Of a stretch of 5,870 nt of DNA, positions 1 through 4,604 are shown one piece after another. The notes under the pieces were generated by a model, which ran no database searches, was not told the origin of the DNA, and saw nothing but the letters and a program-made list of their open reading frames with translations. The number at the start of each line of letters is the position of its first letter. Position 1 is the first letter of the stretch. Where the stretch lies: assembly GCA_001824645.1 (NCBI GenBank), contig MHYD01000092.1, forward strand, positions 1-5,870. The letters are read 5' to 3'. This DNA is from Planctomycetes bacterium RBG_13_46_10. GTDB lineage: Bacteria; Planctomycetota; Phycisphaerae; Sedimentisphaerales; Anaerobacaceae. Position numbers and translations under genes: made by a program.

Positions 1-785
1 TTGTCCTTGACACTCGTGACAAAAATAACCTTCGGGCCGCTCGGCGCTGCGGAAGTAAGTTCAACTACAAATACGCGGTCACCCGGTGCCGACGTCAATA
101 TATTGTCCGCAACACCCCCAGCACCGCTAACATACGCCGAACCTTCCAGGTAGGGATTTCCGCCGACAGCGTCGTCCCTGATACCCATTGTCTCGAAGAA
201 CAAGACCGGTCCCAAGCCCGAGATACTGGTTAGGTCAAAACCGTACTCCGTGTTGGCTGCAAGAGCCACCGGTGCATCCAGAGTCACGTGAAACCAAAGG
301 CCCGTTCCGGTTTGAGTATTTGTGGTCGTACTCGGCAGGGCATTCTCCTCTGCGCCAGTGACATCATAGATTTCGCCGGACAATACAAACGCATCCGTTC
401 CGGAAGCAGCAGGATCCGTGATACGGATTTGGAGCTCGCTGCCTGCCTGCATTCTATACCATGTCTGATCTACGGCAGCGGTGTAAGCTACGTGCCGGAC
501 CCAGACGCCGGTAATAAGATACCCTGCCTCATTGCCACCTGTGACAAAGGTCTGACCCTGGCCGCCGCGGTCGTGTGCGATATACGTTGTGGCATCGTTT
601 GTATACGGGGGATTTTCGCCCGTTCCGACGTTGTCAGCGTCATTGTCACTGCCAACAAGGTTGGCAATGTCCGCCCCACCCGGCACCGGTGCTGTTGGTG
701 TGATTTCGAGTAGTGCCGCCTGGACACCACTTGTTGCAATTAATAAAACAGCACAAGAAAGCAAAAACATTATTTTTCTACACAT
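1..785 (-). CDS. Exported beta-rich protein of unknown function, 5' part only
   Basis: The frame stays open from an ATG at 785 to the left edge (261 codons plus two bases), so the C-terminus is missing. The start is fixed by a strong ribosome site, GGGAGGA at 791-797, five bases upstream. Residues 1-23 form a Sec signal peptide: basic start (MCRK), hydrophobic core (IMFLLSCAVLLIA), and cleavage probably after V-Q-A. Residues 28-245 are rich in Gly, Thr, Asp and aromatics with alternating hydrophobics, as in an extracellular beta-sandwich; pieces such as Y-G-F-D-L-T-S and F-F-E-T-M-G resemble modules in large planctomycete surface proteins. After residue 248 a new strand (P-K-V-I-F-V-T-S-V-K-D) appears to open a second domain. 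No catalytic motif is visible. An anchor or sorting signal such as PEP-CTERM cannot be judged because that end is absent. It is co-directional with the propeller gene but 568 bases away, so probably a separate unit. The gene is near certain; its function is unknown. Confidence 0.88.
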   Translation of the reverse strand, partial: MCRKIMFLLSCAVLLIATSGVQAALLEITPTAPVPGGADIANLVGSDNDADNVGTGENPPYTNDATTYIAHDRGGQGQTFVTGGNEAGYLITGVWVRHVAYTAAVDQTWYRMQAGSELQIRITDPAASGTDAFVLSGEIYDVTGAEENALPSTTTNTQTGTGLWFHVTLDAPVALAANTEYGFDLTSISGLGPVLFFETMGIRDDAVGGNPYLEGSAYVSGAGGVADNILTSAPGDRVFVVELTSAAPSGPKVIFVTSVKD

Positions 786-935
786 AATATTCCTCCCTTA
801 AAAGTTAATCTACGCTTTGAGTGCCTGGCCACACACCAAAACACTCATTGTCTTCGATGAGCATTCGGACTTTCAACCTCAATTATGCCCATCTCCGACA
901 ATCTCTCTAAAAAATACAATAGAGCCTTACACCCT

Positions 936-961
936 CCCGTCTTCGCCTCGGCTTCGCCGGG
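936..961 (-). repeat. REP-like short repeat, intergenic
   Basis: Read on the minus strand, the 26 bases have outer arms CCCG and CGGG and two direct copies of GGCGAAG (952-958 and 941-947) separated by CCGA. The GC-rich GCGAAG/CCGAGG core resembles the core of the palindrome inside the propeller gene at 2150-2182 (GAGCAAGG followed by CCGAGG). It is markedly more GC-rich than its surroundings. Membership of the same repeat family is inference from this partial likeness; the element could also be just a local hairpin. Confidence 0.35.
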
Positions 962-1011
962 CAACACTCAAATTGTTGTTTGAGCATAGAACGATTTTGG
1001 GTTGTTTTTAT

Positions 1012-1019
1012 ACCTCCTT
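1012..1019 (-). promoter_or_regulatory. Orphan perfect Shine-Dalgarno sequence
   Basis: AAGGAGGT on the minus strand is a full eight-base match to the anti-Shine-Dalgarno end of 16S rRNA, yet no ATG, GTG or TTG follows within the usual 5-10 bases. The first ATG is 24 bases further on (985-987) and opens a frame of only 26 codons, ending at 907, that runs through the REP-like repeat. It may be the remnant of a lost start, a ribosome standby site in the leader of the gene at 785, or chance. Confidence 0.3.
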
Positions 1020-1204
1020 CCCTGGAAGCTATACACAGCTCTTTAGCGAAATGTTGAAACACTTTCCTCTGCAGAACATAAGCAGCTCTGCTTGGGCGGC
1101 CACACGCGTGCCGCAGTCAGAACCATCCATTAATTAGTGCCCAGGAATTAAATTAATAAACTCCGATATATTACTTATACCAAACCAAATGCTCTGAGGT
1201 CAAT

Positions 1205-1241
1205 AAAAAACTTCGTAAAAACCCTTCAGGGAAATGGTTTT
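1205..1241 (-). terminator. Weak candidate terminator after the propeller gene
   Basis: On the minus strand AAAACC (1236-1241) can pair with GGTTTT (1218-1223). Alternatively the inner CCC-TGAA-GGG can form a tight hairpin directly followed by five T. A second run of six T lies at 1205-1210. It is about 110 bases past the propeller stop codon. The stems are short or AT-rich, so the call is weak. A TTTGAT/ATCAAA hairpin at 1320-1336, only 17 bases past the stop, is an alternative 3' structure but lacks a T-run on its minus-strand downstream side. Confidence 0.25.
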
Positions 1242-1353
1242 CAGGCACCTATACGGAGAATTTTGAATATTATAGTGGAAAAATCAAGAACGTGAGAATA
1301 CGTTTGTCAATCGAAACAGTTTGATTATTTATCAAAAAACCAGCTATTTATAT

Positions 1354-2694
1354 TTAATACCCGATGCAAAACAGCTTGCCGGCTGTGCGGATAAAAAGAT
1401 GCCCCTCTGCTATTGCTATCGAAGCCTGTACGGGAGAGTCCTCCAGAATCACTCGTGATATAATCTCGAATTTTTCCGGGTCTGCTGCAAGAACTATTAC
1501 CTCTGATGATTCATTAATACAATAAATTTTATCATCCGCAGCAGTAAGCGAAGCACGCCAGGGACCGCTACCCCCGATTCCGCCCTGCCACCTCTGCTGA
1601 CCCGTTGTGGCATCGAGGCAGGTAACCATTTTAGTTCTCTGCCCATCTAATACATAAAGGTTGCTTTTATAATAAAGTGGTGTGCTGACATCCGGGGTAG
1701 GACCTCTAAAGGTCCAGGCGACGTGGTCTTTTGACAACGTACCAATTGCGCCATTAACCTTCAGGGCAAAAAGGTCGTTTCCTCCTCTTGGCTGAACGCC
1801 TAAAATAAGTCCATCAGCCATAACGGGAGAAGGGACAATACGCCAGTTCCTGATTTTTTGCTCAGCATACTGATATCGCCACAACTCTTTACCAGTATTC
1901 GGGTCATTAGCTGTGATATAATCCGCACCTATTACGATGATTTCCGCGCGGTCGTTGTTTTGAAATACTATCGGCGAGCTATAGGCATCAAGAGCCTCGG
2001 CTATGGCATCGGTTTTTCGCGGCTGCTTCCAGATATTTTTGCCGGTCTTTGGGTCCAAGGCAAGCAGGAAAGGCTCCGTCGGCTCGCTGCTTTCGCCGCT
2101 TTGACCCCCTCTTCTAAACATAGAGGCCCCACGCTGGACAAGTATATAGAGCCTGCCCCCTCGGCCTTGCTCGGGGCAGGCTTTGTAAATCAAAGGGCTT
2201 GAGCTATAACCCCAATTTGTGGAGATATTGCCGTAATCAGCTTCTATATTGCGCGTCCAGATTATGTCACCATTATAGTTTAAACCGCTCAGTTCACCTG
2301 TCCCATACATAAAATAGACATTGTCCCCATCTGTGACGGGGGATGGGGTAGCCATGTTATTGCGCTGCACAGTACGCGTGGCAGTTCCCAGCTTTCTTCG
2401 CCAAATCTCCCTGCCGGTTTTGGCATCGAAACAAAGGCCCAGAAGGTCCTTGCTTTCTTTATCGGTGGAGCTAATAAAGACTCTGCCTTTACATATAATA
2501 GGCGTGGCGGAGCTGTGACCCGGAAGAATGATTACCCATTTGACGTTTTCGGTCAGGCTTAGCTTGCCGGGCAGGTTCTTCTCCTCAGATGAGCCGTTAA
2601 GAAACGGCCCGCGCCAATGAGGCCAGTCGCCCGCCCAAGCCTCGATTCCAAATAGTAAAATAACAACAATGGATAAAAATGCTTTTCTGGCCAT
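1354..2694 (-). CDS. Exported PQQ-like beta-propeller repeat protein
   Basis: A complete 446-residue protein. Residues 1-21 are a Sec signal peptide (MARK, hydrophobic SIVVILLFGI, cleavage near A-W-A), followed by D-W-P-H-W-R-G-P, the mature N-terminal signature of planctomycete PQQ-like/BamB-like propeller proteins. Blade motifs of the form D-x-x-T-G-x-x-x-W recur: D-A-K-T-G-R-E-I-W (90-98), D-P-K-T-G-K-N-I-W (214-222), D-P-N-T-G-K-E-L-W (264-272) and D-A-T-T-G-Q-Q-R-W (361-369), plus a degenerate N-Y-N-G-D-I-I-W (139-146). The C-terminus (H-L-F-I-R-T-A-G-K-L-F-C-I-G) is the normal family end, so the gene is intact. Such proteins lie outside the cytoplasm and usually serve as scaffolds; quinone binding is not established and no dehydrogenase ligands are evident. 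Residues 172-180 come from an in-frame palindromic insertion (see 2150-2182). The ribosome site is weak (GAGGTT, about 9 bases from the ATG). The HAD gene ends 79 bases upstream, so co-transcription is likely. Confidence 0.93.
   Translation of the reverse strand: MARKAFLSIVVILLFGIEAWAGDWPHWRGPFLNGSSEEKNLPGKLSLTENVKWVIILPGHSSATPIICKGRVFISSTDKESKDLLGLCFDAKTGREIWRRKLGTATRTVQRNNMATPSPVTDGDNVYFMYGTGELSGLNYNGDIIWTRNIEADYGNISTNWGYSSSPLIYKACPEQGRGGRLYILVQRGASMFRRGGQSGESSEPTEPFLLALDPKTGKNIWKQPRKTDAIAEALDAYSSPIVFQNNDRAEIIVIGADYITANDPNTGKELWRYQYAEQKIRNWRIVPSPVMADGLILGVQPRGGNDLFALKVNGAIGTLSKDHVAWTFRGPTPDVSTPLYYKSNLYVLDGQRTKMVTCLDATTGQQRWQGGIGGSGPWRASLTAADDKIYCINESSEVIVLAADPEKFEIISRVILEDSPVQASIAIAEGHLFIRTAGKLFCIGY
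2150..2182 (-). repeat. Palindromic element inserted in frame in the propeller gene
   Basis: A perfect 10-base inverted repeat, AGCCTGCCCC (2150-2159) and GGGGCAGGCT (2173-2182), flanks a 13-base centre. On the coding strand it supplies residues 172-180, A-C-P-E-Q-G-R-G-G, between L-I-Y-K and R-L-Y-I-L-V. In the family, as I know it, this strand-turn-strand reads roughly L-I-Y-K-G-R-L-Y, so about eight or nine residues look added. The Cys, Pro, Gln and Arg content is unlike the beta-propeller around it. The frame is kept and no stop is introduced. The core is of the REP/palindromic type seen widely in environmental bacterial genomes (recollection, not searched). Confidence 0.7.
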
Positions 2695-2773
2695 AGTGCA
2701 GACAACCTCAATTTATGTTTTTTCCTTCGATACGATTATGGAGCGTTATCTGTTCTGAATTTCCTGATATTTT

Positions 2774-3502
2774 TTATTCCGGAATAACTTTCAGCAGATT
2801 ATTGAAAATATTGGCATTTAACTCGGTCAAGCTGTCAACAATCATATCTGCATCTTTTAGCTCCCGGCGTTTTCTGGTAGTCGTGATTGCTATAACAGCC
2901 ATGCCGGCAGCTTTGCCGGCCTGGACTCCCGCTAACGAGTCTTCAACTACTACGCACTGTCGCGGCGGTAGTTTCAGCTTCTCGGCAGCTTTTAAAAATG
3001 TATCGGGGGAAGGTTTACTATTACGCACATCCTCCCCAACAACGAAAGCATCAAAAAAATCGCTTATACTGCAGCGCTTCAGCACAACATCCAGATTAGC
3101 TCGCGGGGCGGAAGAGCCGATTGCCAAAAGAAAACCATTATTTTTAAGGTCCTCAAGCAATGGCTGCGCTCCTTCCATCAATTCCAGTTTATCAGCTATA
3201 AGCTCACGGTAACGCCGTTCTTTCCATTCGGACATGCGCTCAATTTCTTCTGCAGATACTGGTTCGACTTCGCTCACCATCCTGAGCCTGTCGAAGGACT
3301 GCCGCCCTGCTAATATTGGAATTATCGCATTATTTTGCATGCCGAAAGTGCTGTAGAAAAGCTCGTCCGACATTCCTAAGCCCTCTCTCGCCGCTAATTC
3401 ATACCATGACTGTTTGTGGTAGGAACCCGTATCAACAAGGACGCCGTCCAGGTCAAAAATAACGCCCCTTTTTCCATTAGTATTTCTAATCGCCCGACCC
3501 AT
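2774..3502 (-). CDS. HAD-superfamily hydrolase, beta-phosphoglucomutase-like
   Basis: A complete 242-residue cytoplasmic protein of normal length for HAD subfamily I enzymes with an alpha-helical cap. Motif I is F-D-L-D-G-V-L-V-D-T (16-25), with nucleophile Asp17 and acid/base Asp19. Motif II is Ser130 in A-I-G-S-S-A-P, motif III Lys163 in S-K-P-S-P-D, and motif IV Glu187-Asp188 in V-V-V-E-D-S. His29 in D-T-G-S-Y-H-K-Q-S-W sits where beta-phosphoglucomutase has its essential His20, favouring a sugar-phosphate mutase or phosphatase. However, the S-x-S-K of true beta-phosphoglucomutase is S-S-A-P-R here, so the substrate is open. Residues 69-81 in the cap come from an inserted palindromic repeat (3260-3300). 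The ATG at 3502 is the only reasonable start: an in-frame stop lies seven codons upstream. It has AAGG directly against the ATG, too close for normal ribosome binding, and a perfect TATAAT 10 bases upstream, hinting at a very short leader. First gene of the leftward pair. Confidence 0.93.
   Translation of the reverse strand: MGRAIRNTNGKRGVIFDLDGVLVDTGSYHKQSWYELAAREGLGMSDELFYSTFGMQNNAIIPILAGRQSFDRLRMVSEVEPVSAEEIERMSEWKERRYRELIADKLELMEGAQPLLEDLKNNGFLLAIGSSAPRANLDVVLKRCSISDFFDAFVVGEDVRNSKPSPDTFLKAAEKLKLPPRQCVVVEDSLAGVQAGKAAGMAVIAITTTRKRRELKDADMIVDSLTELNANIFNNLLKVIPE
3260..3300 (-). repeat. Palindromic element inserted in frame in the HAD cap domain
   Basis: On the plus strand CTTC (3268-3271) pairs with GAAG (3293-3296), and GCTCA (3272-3276) with TGAGC (3283-3287), around a CCATCC loop, with a small bulge. 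The coding strand reads TCCTTCGACAGGCTCAGGA and so on, a motif I recognise from repeats scattered through genomes of several phyla (recollection, not searched). It encodes residues 69-81, S-F-D-R-L-R-M-V-S-E-V-E-P, between P-I-L-A-G-R-Q and V-S-A-E-E-I-E-R-M. Relatives usually pass directly from the G-R to the S-x-E-E-I-E helix, so about 13-14 residues appear inserted, with the frame intact and the catalytic motifs untouched. Confidence 0.7.
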
Positions 3503-3512
3503 CCTTGATTTA

Positions 3513-3518
3513 ATTATA
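3513..3518 (-). promoter_or_regulatory. Candidate -10 box of the HAD gene
   Basis: A perfect TATAAT on the minus strand ends 10 bases before the ATG at 3502. Transcription would start about 3-5 bases before the ATG, giving an almost leaderless mRNA, which fits the absence of a properly spaced ribosome site. No good -35 box is found 16-18 bases upstream (GAATAT at 3536-3541), so it may depend on an activator or be chance. Confidence 0.35.
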
Positions 3519-3671
3519 CTGCCTTATTTTCCACCATATTCATCTATGATACCAAATACCTCGAGTAAGGCATAACTCTGAAAAAAATTTTGCTTCCTGA
3601 CTTCCGAACAAAATGAACGAACCCCTTTTGCTTATTAAACGTAGTAATTTTAGCCCAGAATCAAGGCAGAC

Positions 3672-3722
3672 AGGGCTGGGATAATTAATCACTCCTCTCC
3701 TCCGCAGGTCCCAGCCCTTTTT
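3672..3722 (+). terminator. Inverted repeat plus T-run: terminator or attenuator
   Basis: AGGGCTGGGA (3672-3681) and TCCCAGCCCT (3709-3718) are perfect 10-base arms, and the right arm runs directly into T's (3718-3722). This has the form of an intrinsic terminator reading rightward, though the 27-base loop is long. No rightward gene precedes it within the window, so it would either end a leader transcript 160 bases before the methyltransferase (attenuation) or block stray transcription. A further TCCCAGCCC at 3759-3767 could compete for the left arm. Confidence 0.45.
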
Positions 3723-3758
3723 CTTGTTCAAAAAAGCCTTACTTTTTATCATTAACAA

Positions 3759-3767
3759 TCCCAGCCC
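3759..3767 (+). repeat. Third copy of the terminator arm sequence
   Basis: TCCCAGCCC repeats exactly nine bases of the right arm at 3709-3717 and is complementary to the left arm at 3673-3681. In a rightward transcript it could form an alternative, longer-range stem that would leave 3709-3718 unpaired and break up the terminator. The pairing is visible; a regulatory role is inference. Confidence 0.35.
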
Positions 3768-3801
3768 GAAATAAAGTCTTATTTGAATTCGTCTTTTACC
3801 T

Positions 3802-3833
3802 TTGTTAGTCTAATGGAGCAGTTTTGATATTAT
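3802..3833 (+). promoter_or_regulatory. Weak candidate promoter of the methyltransferase operon
   Basis: TTGTTA (3802-3807) is followed after 18 bases by GATATT (3826-3831), or after 20 bases by TATTAT (3828-3833), which matches TATAAT at five of six positions. Transcription would start about 40 bases before the ATG at 3883. The spacing is not ideal for the better -10 box, so this is only a guess. Confidence 0.2.
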
Positions 3834-3844
3834 TTAAGCTCGTC

Positions 3845-3858
3845 TTGGCGAAGGCCAA
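3845..3858 (+). repeat. Small hairpin in the methyltransferase leader
   Basis: TTGGC (3845-3849) and GCCAA (3854-3858) form a five-base stem with a GAAG loop, 24 bases before the ATG and upstream of the ribosome site. The GGCGAAGGCC centre is similar to the cores at 936-961 and 2150-2182, so it may be a short relative of those repeats. It could equally be a chance hairpin. Confidence 0.25.
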
Positions 3859-3882
3859 TCCGTAGCCAGAAAGGAAACAGAA

Positions 3883-4587
3883 ATGTTTAAGAAGATTATG
3901 CCGGCCATTATGATGGGGATTATATTATTAGCTGTTTTTCAGACCTCTGACTTAATCAGGGGCCAGCAAAGAGGCAGTCGCGGCGGCAGATTCAGCAGAG
4001 GTTTTTCAGGTGACCAGCAATCACCTATACCGGCCAATGAGGAAGAGAAAAAGATTCTGAGTATTTTGGAAGACATGAATATCAATCAAAGCGCCGGCAT
4101 GATGAACGTCCCGCCGACAGATGGAAGATTGCTGCGATTGTTCACAGAAGCAACCGGCGCAAAACACGTTGTCGAGATTGGCACGTCCAATGGATACTCC
4201 GGCTTATGGTTCTGCTTGGCATTGCGGACCACGGGTGGAAAACTGACCACTCACGATATCGATGCCCGCAGAGCCGCTCTGGCACGTGAGAACTTTAAAC
4301 GTGCCGGTGTCGATAGCCTCGTGACTCTCGTCGAGGGCGATGCACACGAAACAGTTACAAAAAGAAAAGAGCCTGTCGATATTTTATTCCTCGATGCAGA
4401 CAAAGCCGGTTATACTGATTATCTAAACAAACTGCTGCCGTTAGTTCGTCCGGGCGGGCTTATCCTTGCCCATAACGTTGACAGCACAGGACAGGATTTC
4501 ATCAATGCGATTACGACCAATCCGAGCTTAGATACGGTTTTCCAGGTGCAAGGTCTGAGCGTGACGCTTAAGAAACGTCAGGAATAA
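3883..4587 (+). CDS. SAM-dependent O-methyltransferase with N-terminal signal/anchor
   Basis: 234 residues, starting at an ATG with AAAGGA seven bases upstream (3870-3875). Residues 1-25 have two lysines then a hydrophobic stretch (IMPAIMMGIILLAVF), a signal peptide or membrane anchor, followed by an Arg/Gly/Ser-rich linker (about 27-45). From residue 52 on it is a class I methyltransferase of the COMT/CCoAOMT type: motif I V-V-E-I-G-T-S-N-G-Y-S-G (96-107), acidic end of strand 2 H-D-I-D (124-127), E-G-D-A-H (151-155), motif D-I-L-F-L-D-A-D-K (166-174), and R-P-G-G-L-I-L-A-H-N-V (189-199). Asp171 and Asn198 match family metal ligands; the usual Asp before that Asn is His197. It should move methyl from SAM to a hydroxyl, but the acceptor is unknown. 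An exported form is puzzling because SAM is cytoplasmic; an N-terminal anchor with the domain inside is an alternative. The permease follows after 17 bases, probably in one operon. Confidence 0.92.
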   Translation: MFKKIMPAIMMGIILLAVFQTSDLIRGQQRGSRGGRFSRGFSGDQQSPIPANEEEKKILSILEDMNINQSAGMMNVPPTDGRLLRLFTEATGAKHVVEIGTSNGYSGLWFCLALRTTGGKLTTHDIDARRAALARENFKRAGVDSLVTLVEGDAHETVTKRKEPVDILFLDADKAGYTDYLNKLLPLVRPGGLILAHNVDSTGQDFINAITTNPSLDTVFQVQGLSVTLKKRQE

Positions 4588-4604
4588 AAAAGAAGGGATT
4601 CTTT

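Larger units (their letters stand above)
786..1353. other. Intergenic spacer, no convincing gene
   Basis: This spacer lies between the end of the propeller gene and the start of the exported-protein gene, both on the minus strand. It contains a TTTGAT/ATCAAA hairpin at 1320-1336, just past the propeller stop; a weak terminator-like hairpin near 1205-1241; a GCGGC/GCCGC inverted repeat with a CACGCGTG centre around 1096-1114; an orphan Shine-Dalgarno sequence at 1012-1019; a CTCAAA/TTTGAG inverted repeat at 967-984; and a REP-like repeat at 936-961. A weak minus-strand promoter guess for the gene at 785 is TTGAAA at 871-876 with GACAAT at 847-852 (18-base gap). The open frames here, on either strand, have no suitable ribosome site and no protein-like composition. 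The string of inverted repeats would suit a long structured leader, or the remains of a lost gene; I recognise no riboswitch class. Confidence 0.6.
3503..3882. other. Divergent promoter region, no convincing gene
   Basis: 380 bases separate the leftward HAD gene from the rightward methyltransferase gene and must hold both promoters. Visible elements are a TATAAT for the HAD gene at 3513-3518; four copies of an AGCCC/GGGCT motif at 3652-3656, 3673-3677, 3713-3717 and 3763-3767; a terminator-like hairpin at 3672-3722; a small hairpin at 3845-3858; and a weak rightward promoter guess at 3802-3833. A minus-strand open frame of 72 codons here has no ribosome site and overlaps the HAD promoter, so I do not call it a gene. 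Confidence 0.6.

Noticed and set aside
288..713. Plus-strand open frame of 141 codons opposite the exported-protein gene
   Set aside because: It is the antisense shadow of a clearly coding minus-strand frame with signal peptide and ribosome site; the shadow is Cys/Ile/Arg-rich with no ribosome site.
907..987. Minus-strand 26-codon frame after the orphan Shine-Dalgarno sequence
   Set aside because: The ATG is 24 bases from the ribosome site, the peptide is mostly the translated REP-like repeat with an Arg run, and nothing supports expression.
817..1137. Plus-strand open frame of 106 codons in the left spacer
   Set aside because: It has no ribosome binding site, its composition is not protein-like, it runs through several inverted repeats and overlaps what must be the upstream region of the minus-strand exported-protein gene.
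1269..1310. Perfect TTGACA (1305-1310) and TATAAT (1269-1274) on the minus strand
   Set aside because: Each box is perfect but they are 30 bases apart, far beyond the working spacing of 16-19, and lie about 480 bases before the next gene. Chance in AT-rich DNA is more likely.
2903..2920. GCCGGC repeated twice around AGCTTT inside the HAD gene
   Set aside because: It falls in the conserved motif IV region A-G-V-Q-A-G-K-A-A-G, where the codons for Ala and Gly naturally give such repeats; no residues are added relative to the family.
3540..3758. Minus-strand open frame of 72 codons upstream of the HAD gene
   Set aside because: It would need a TTG start without a ribosome site, crosses the terminator-like inverted repeat and covers the probable HAD promoter; no family features are visible.
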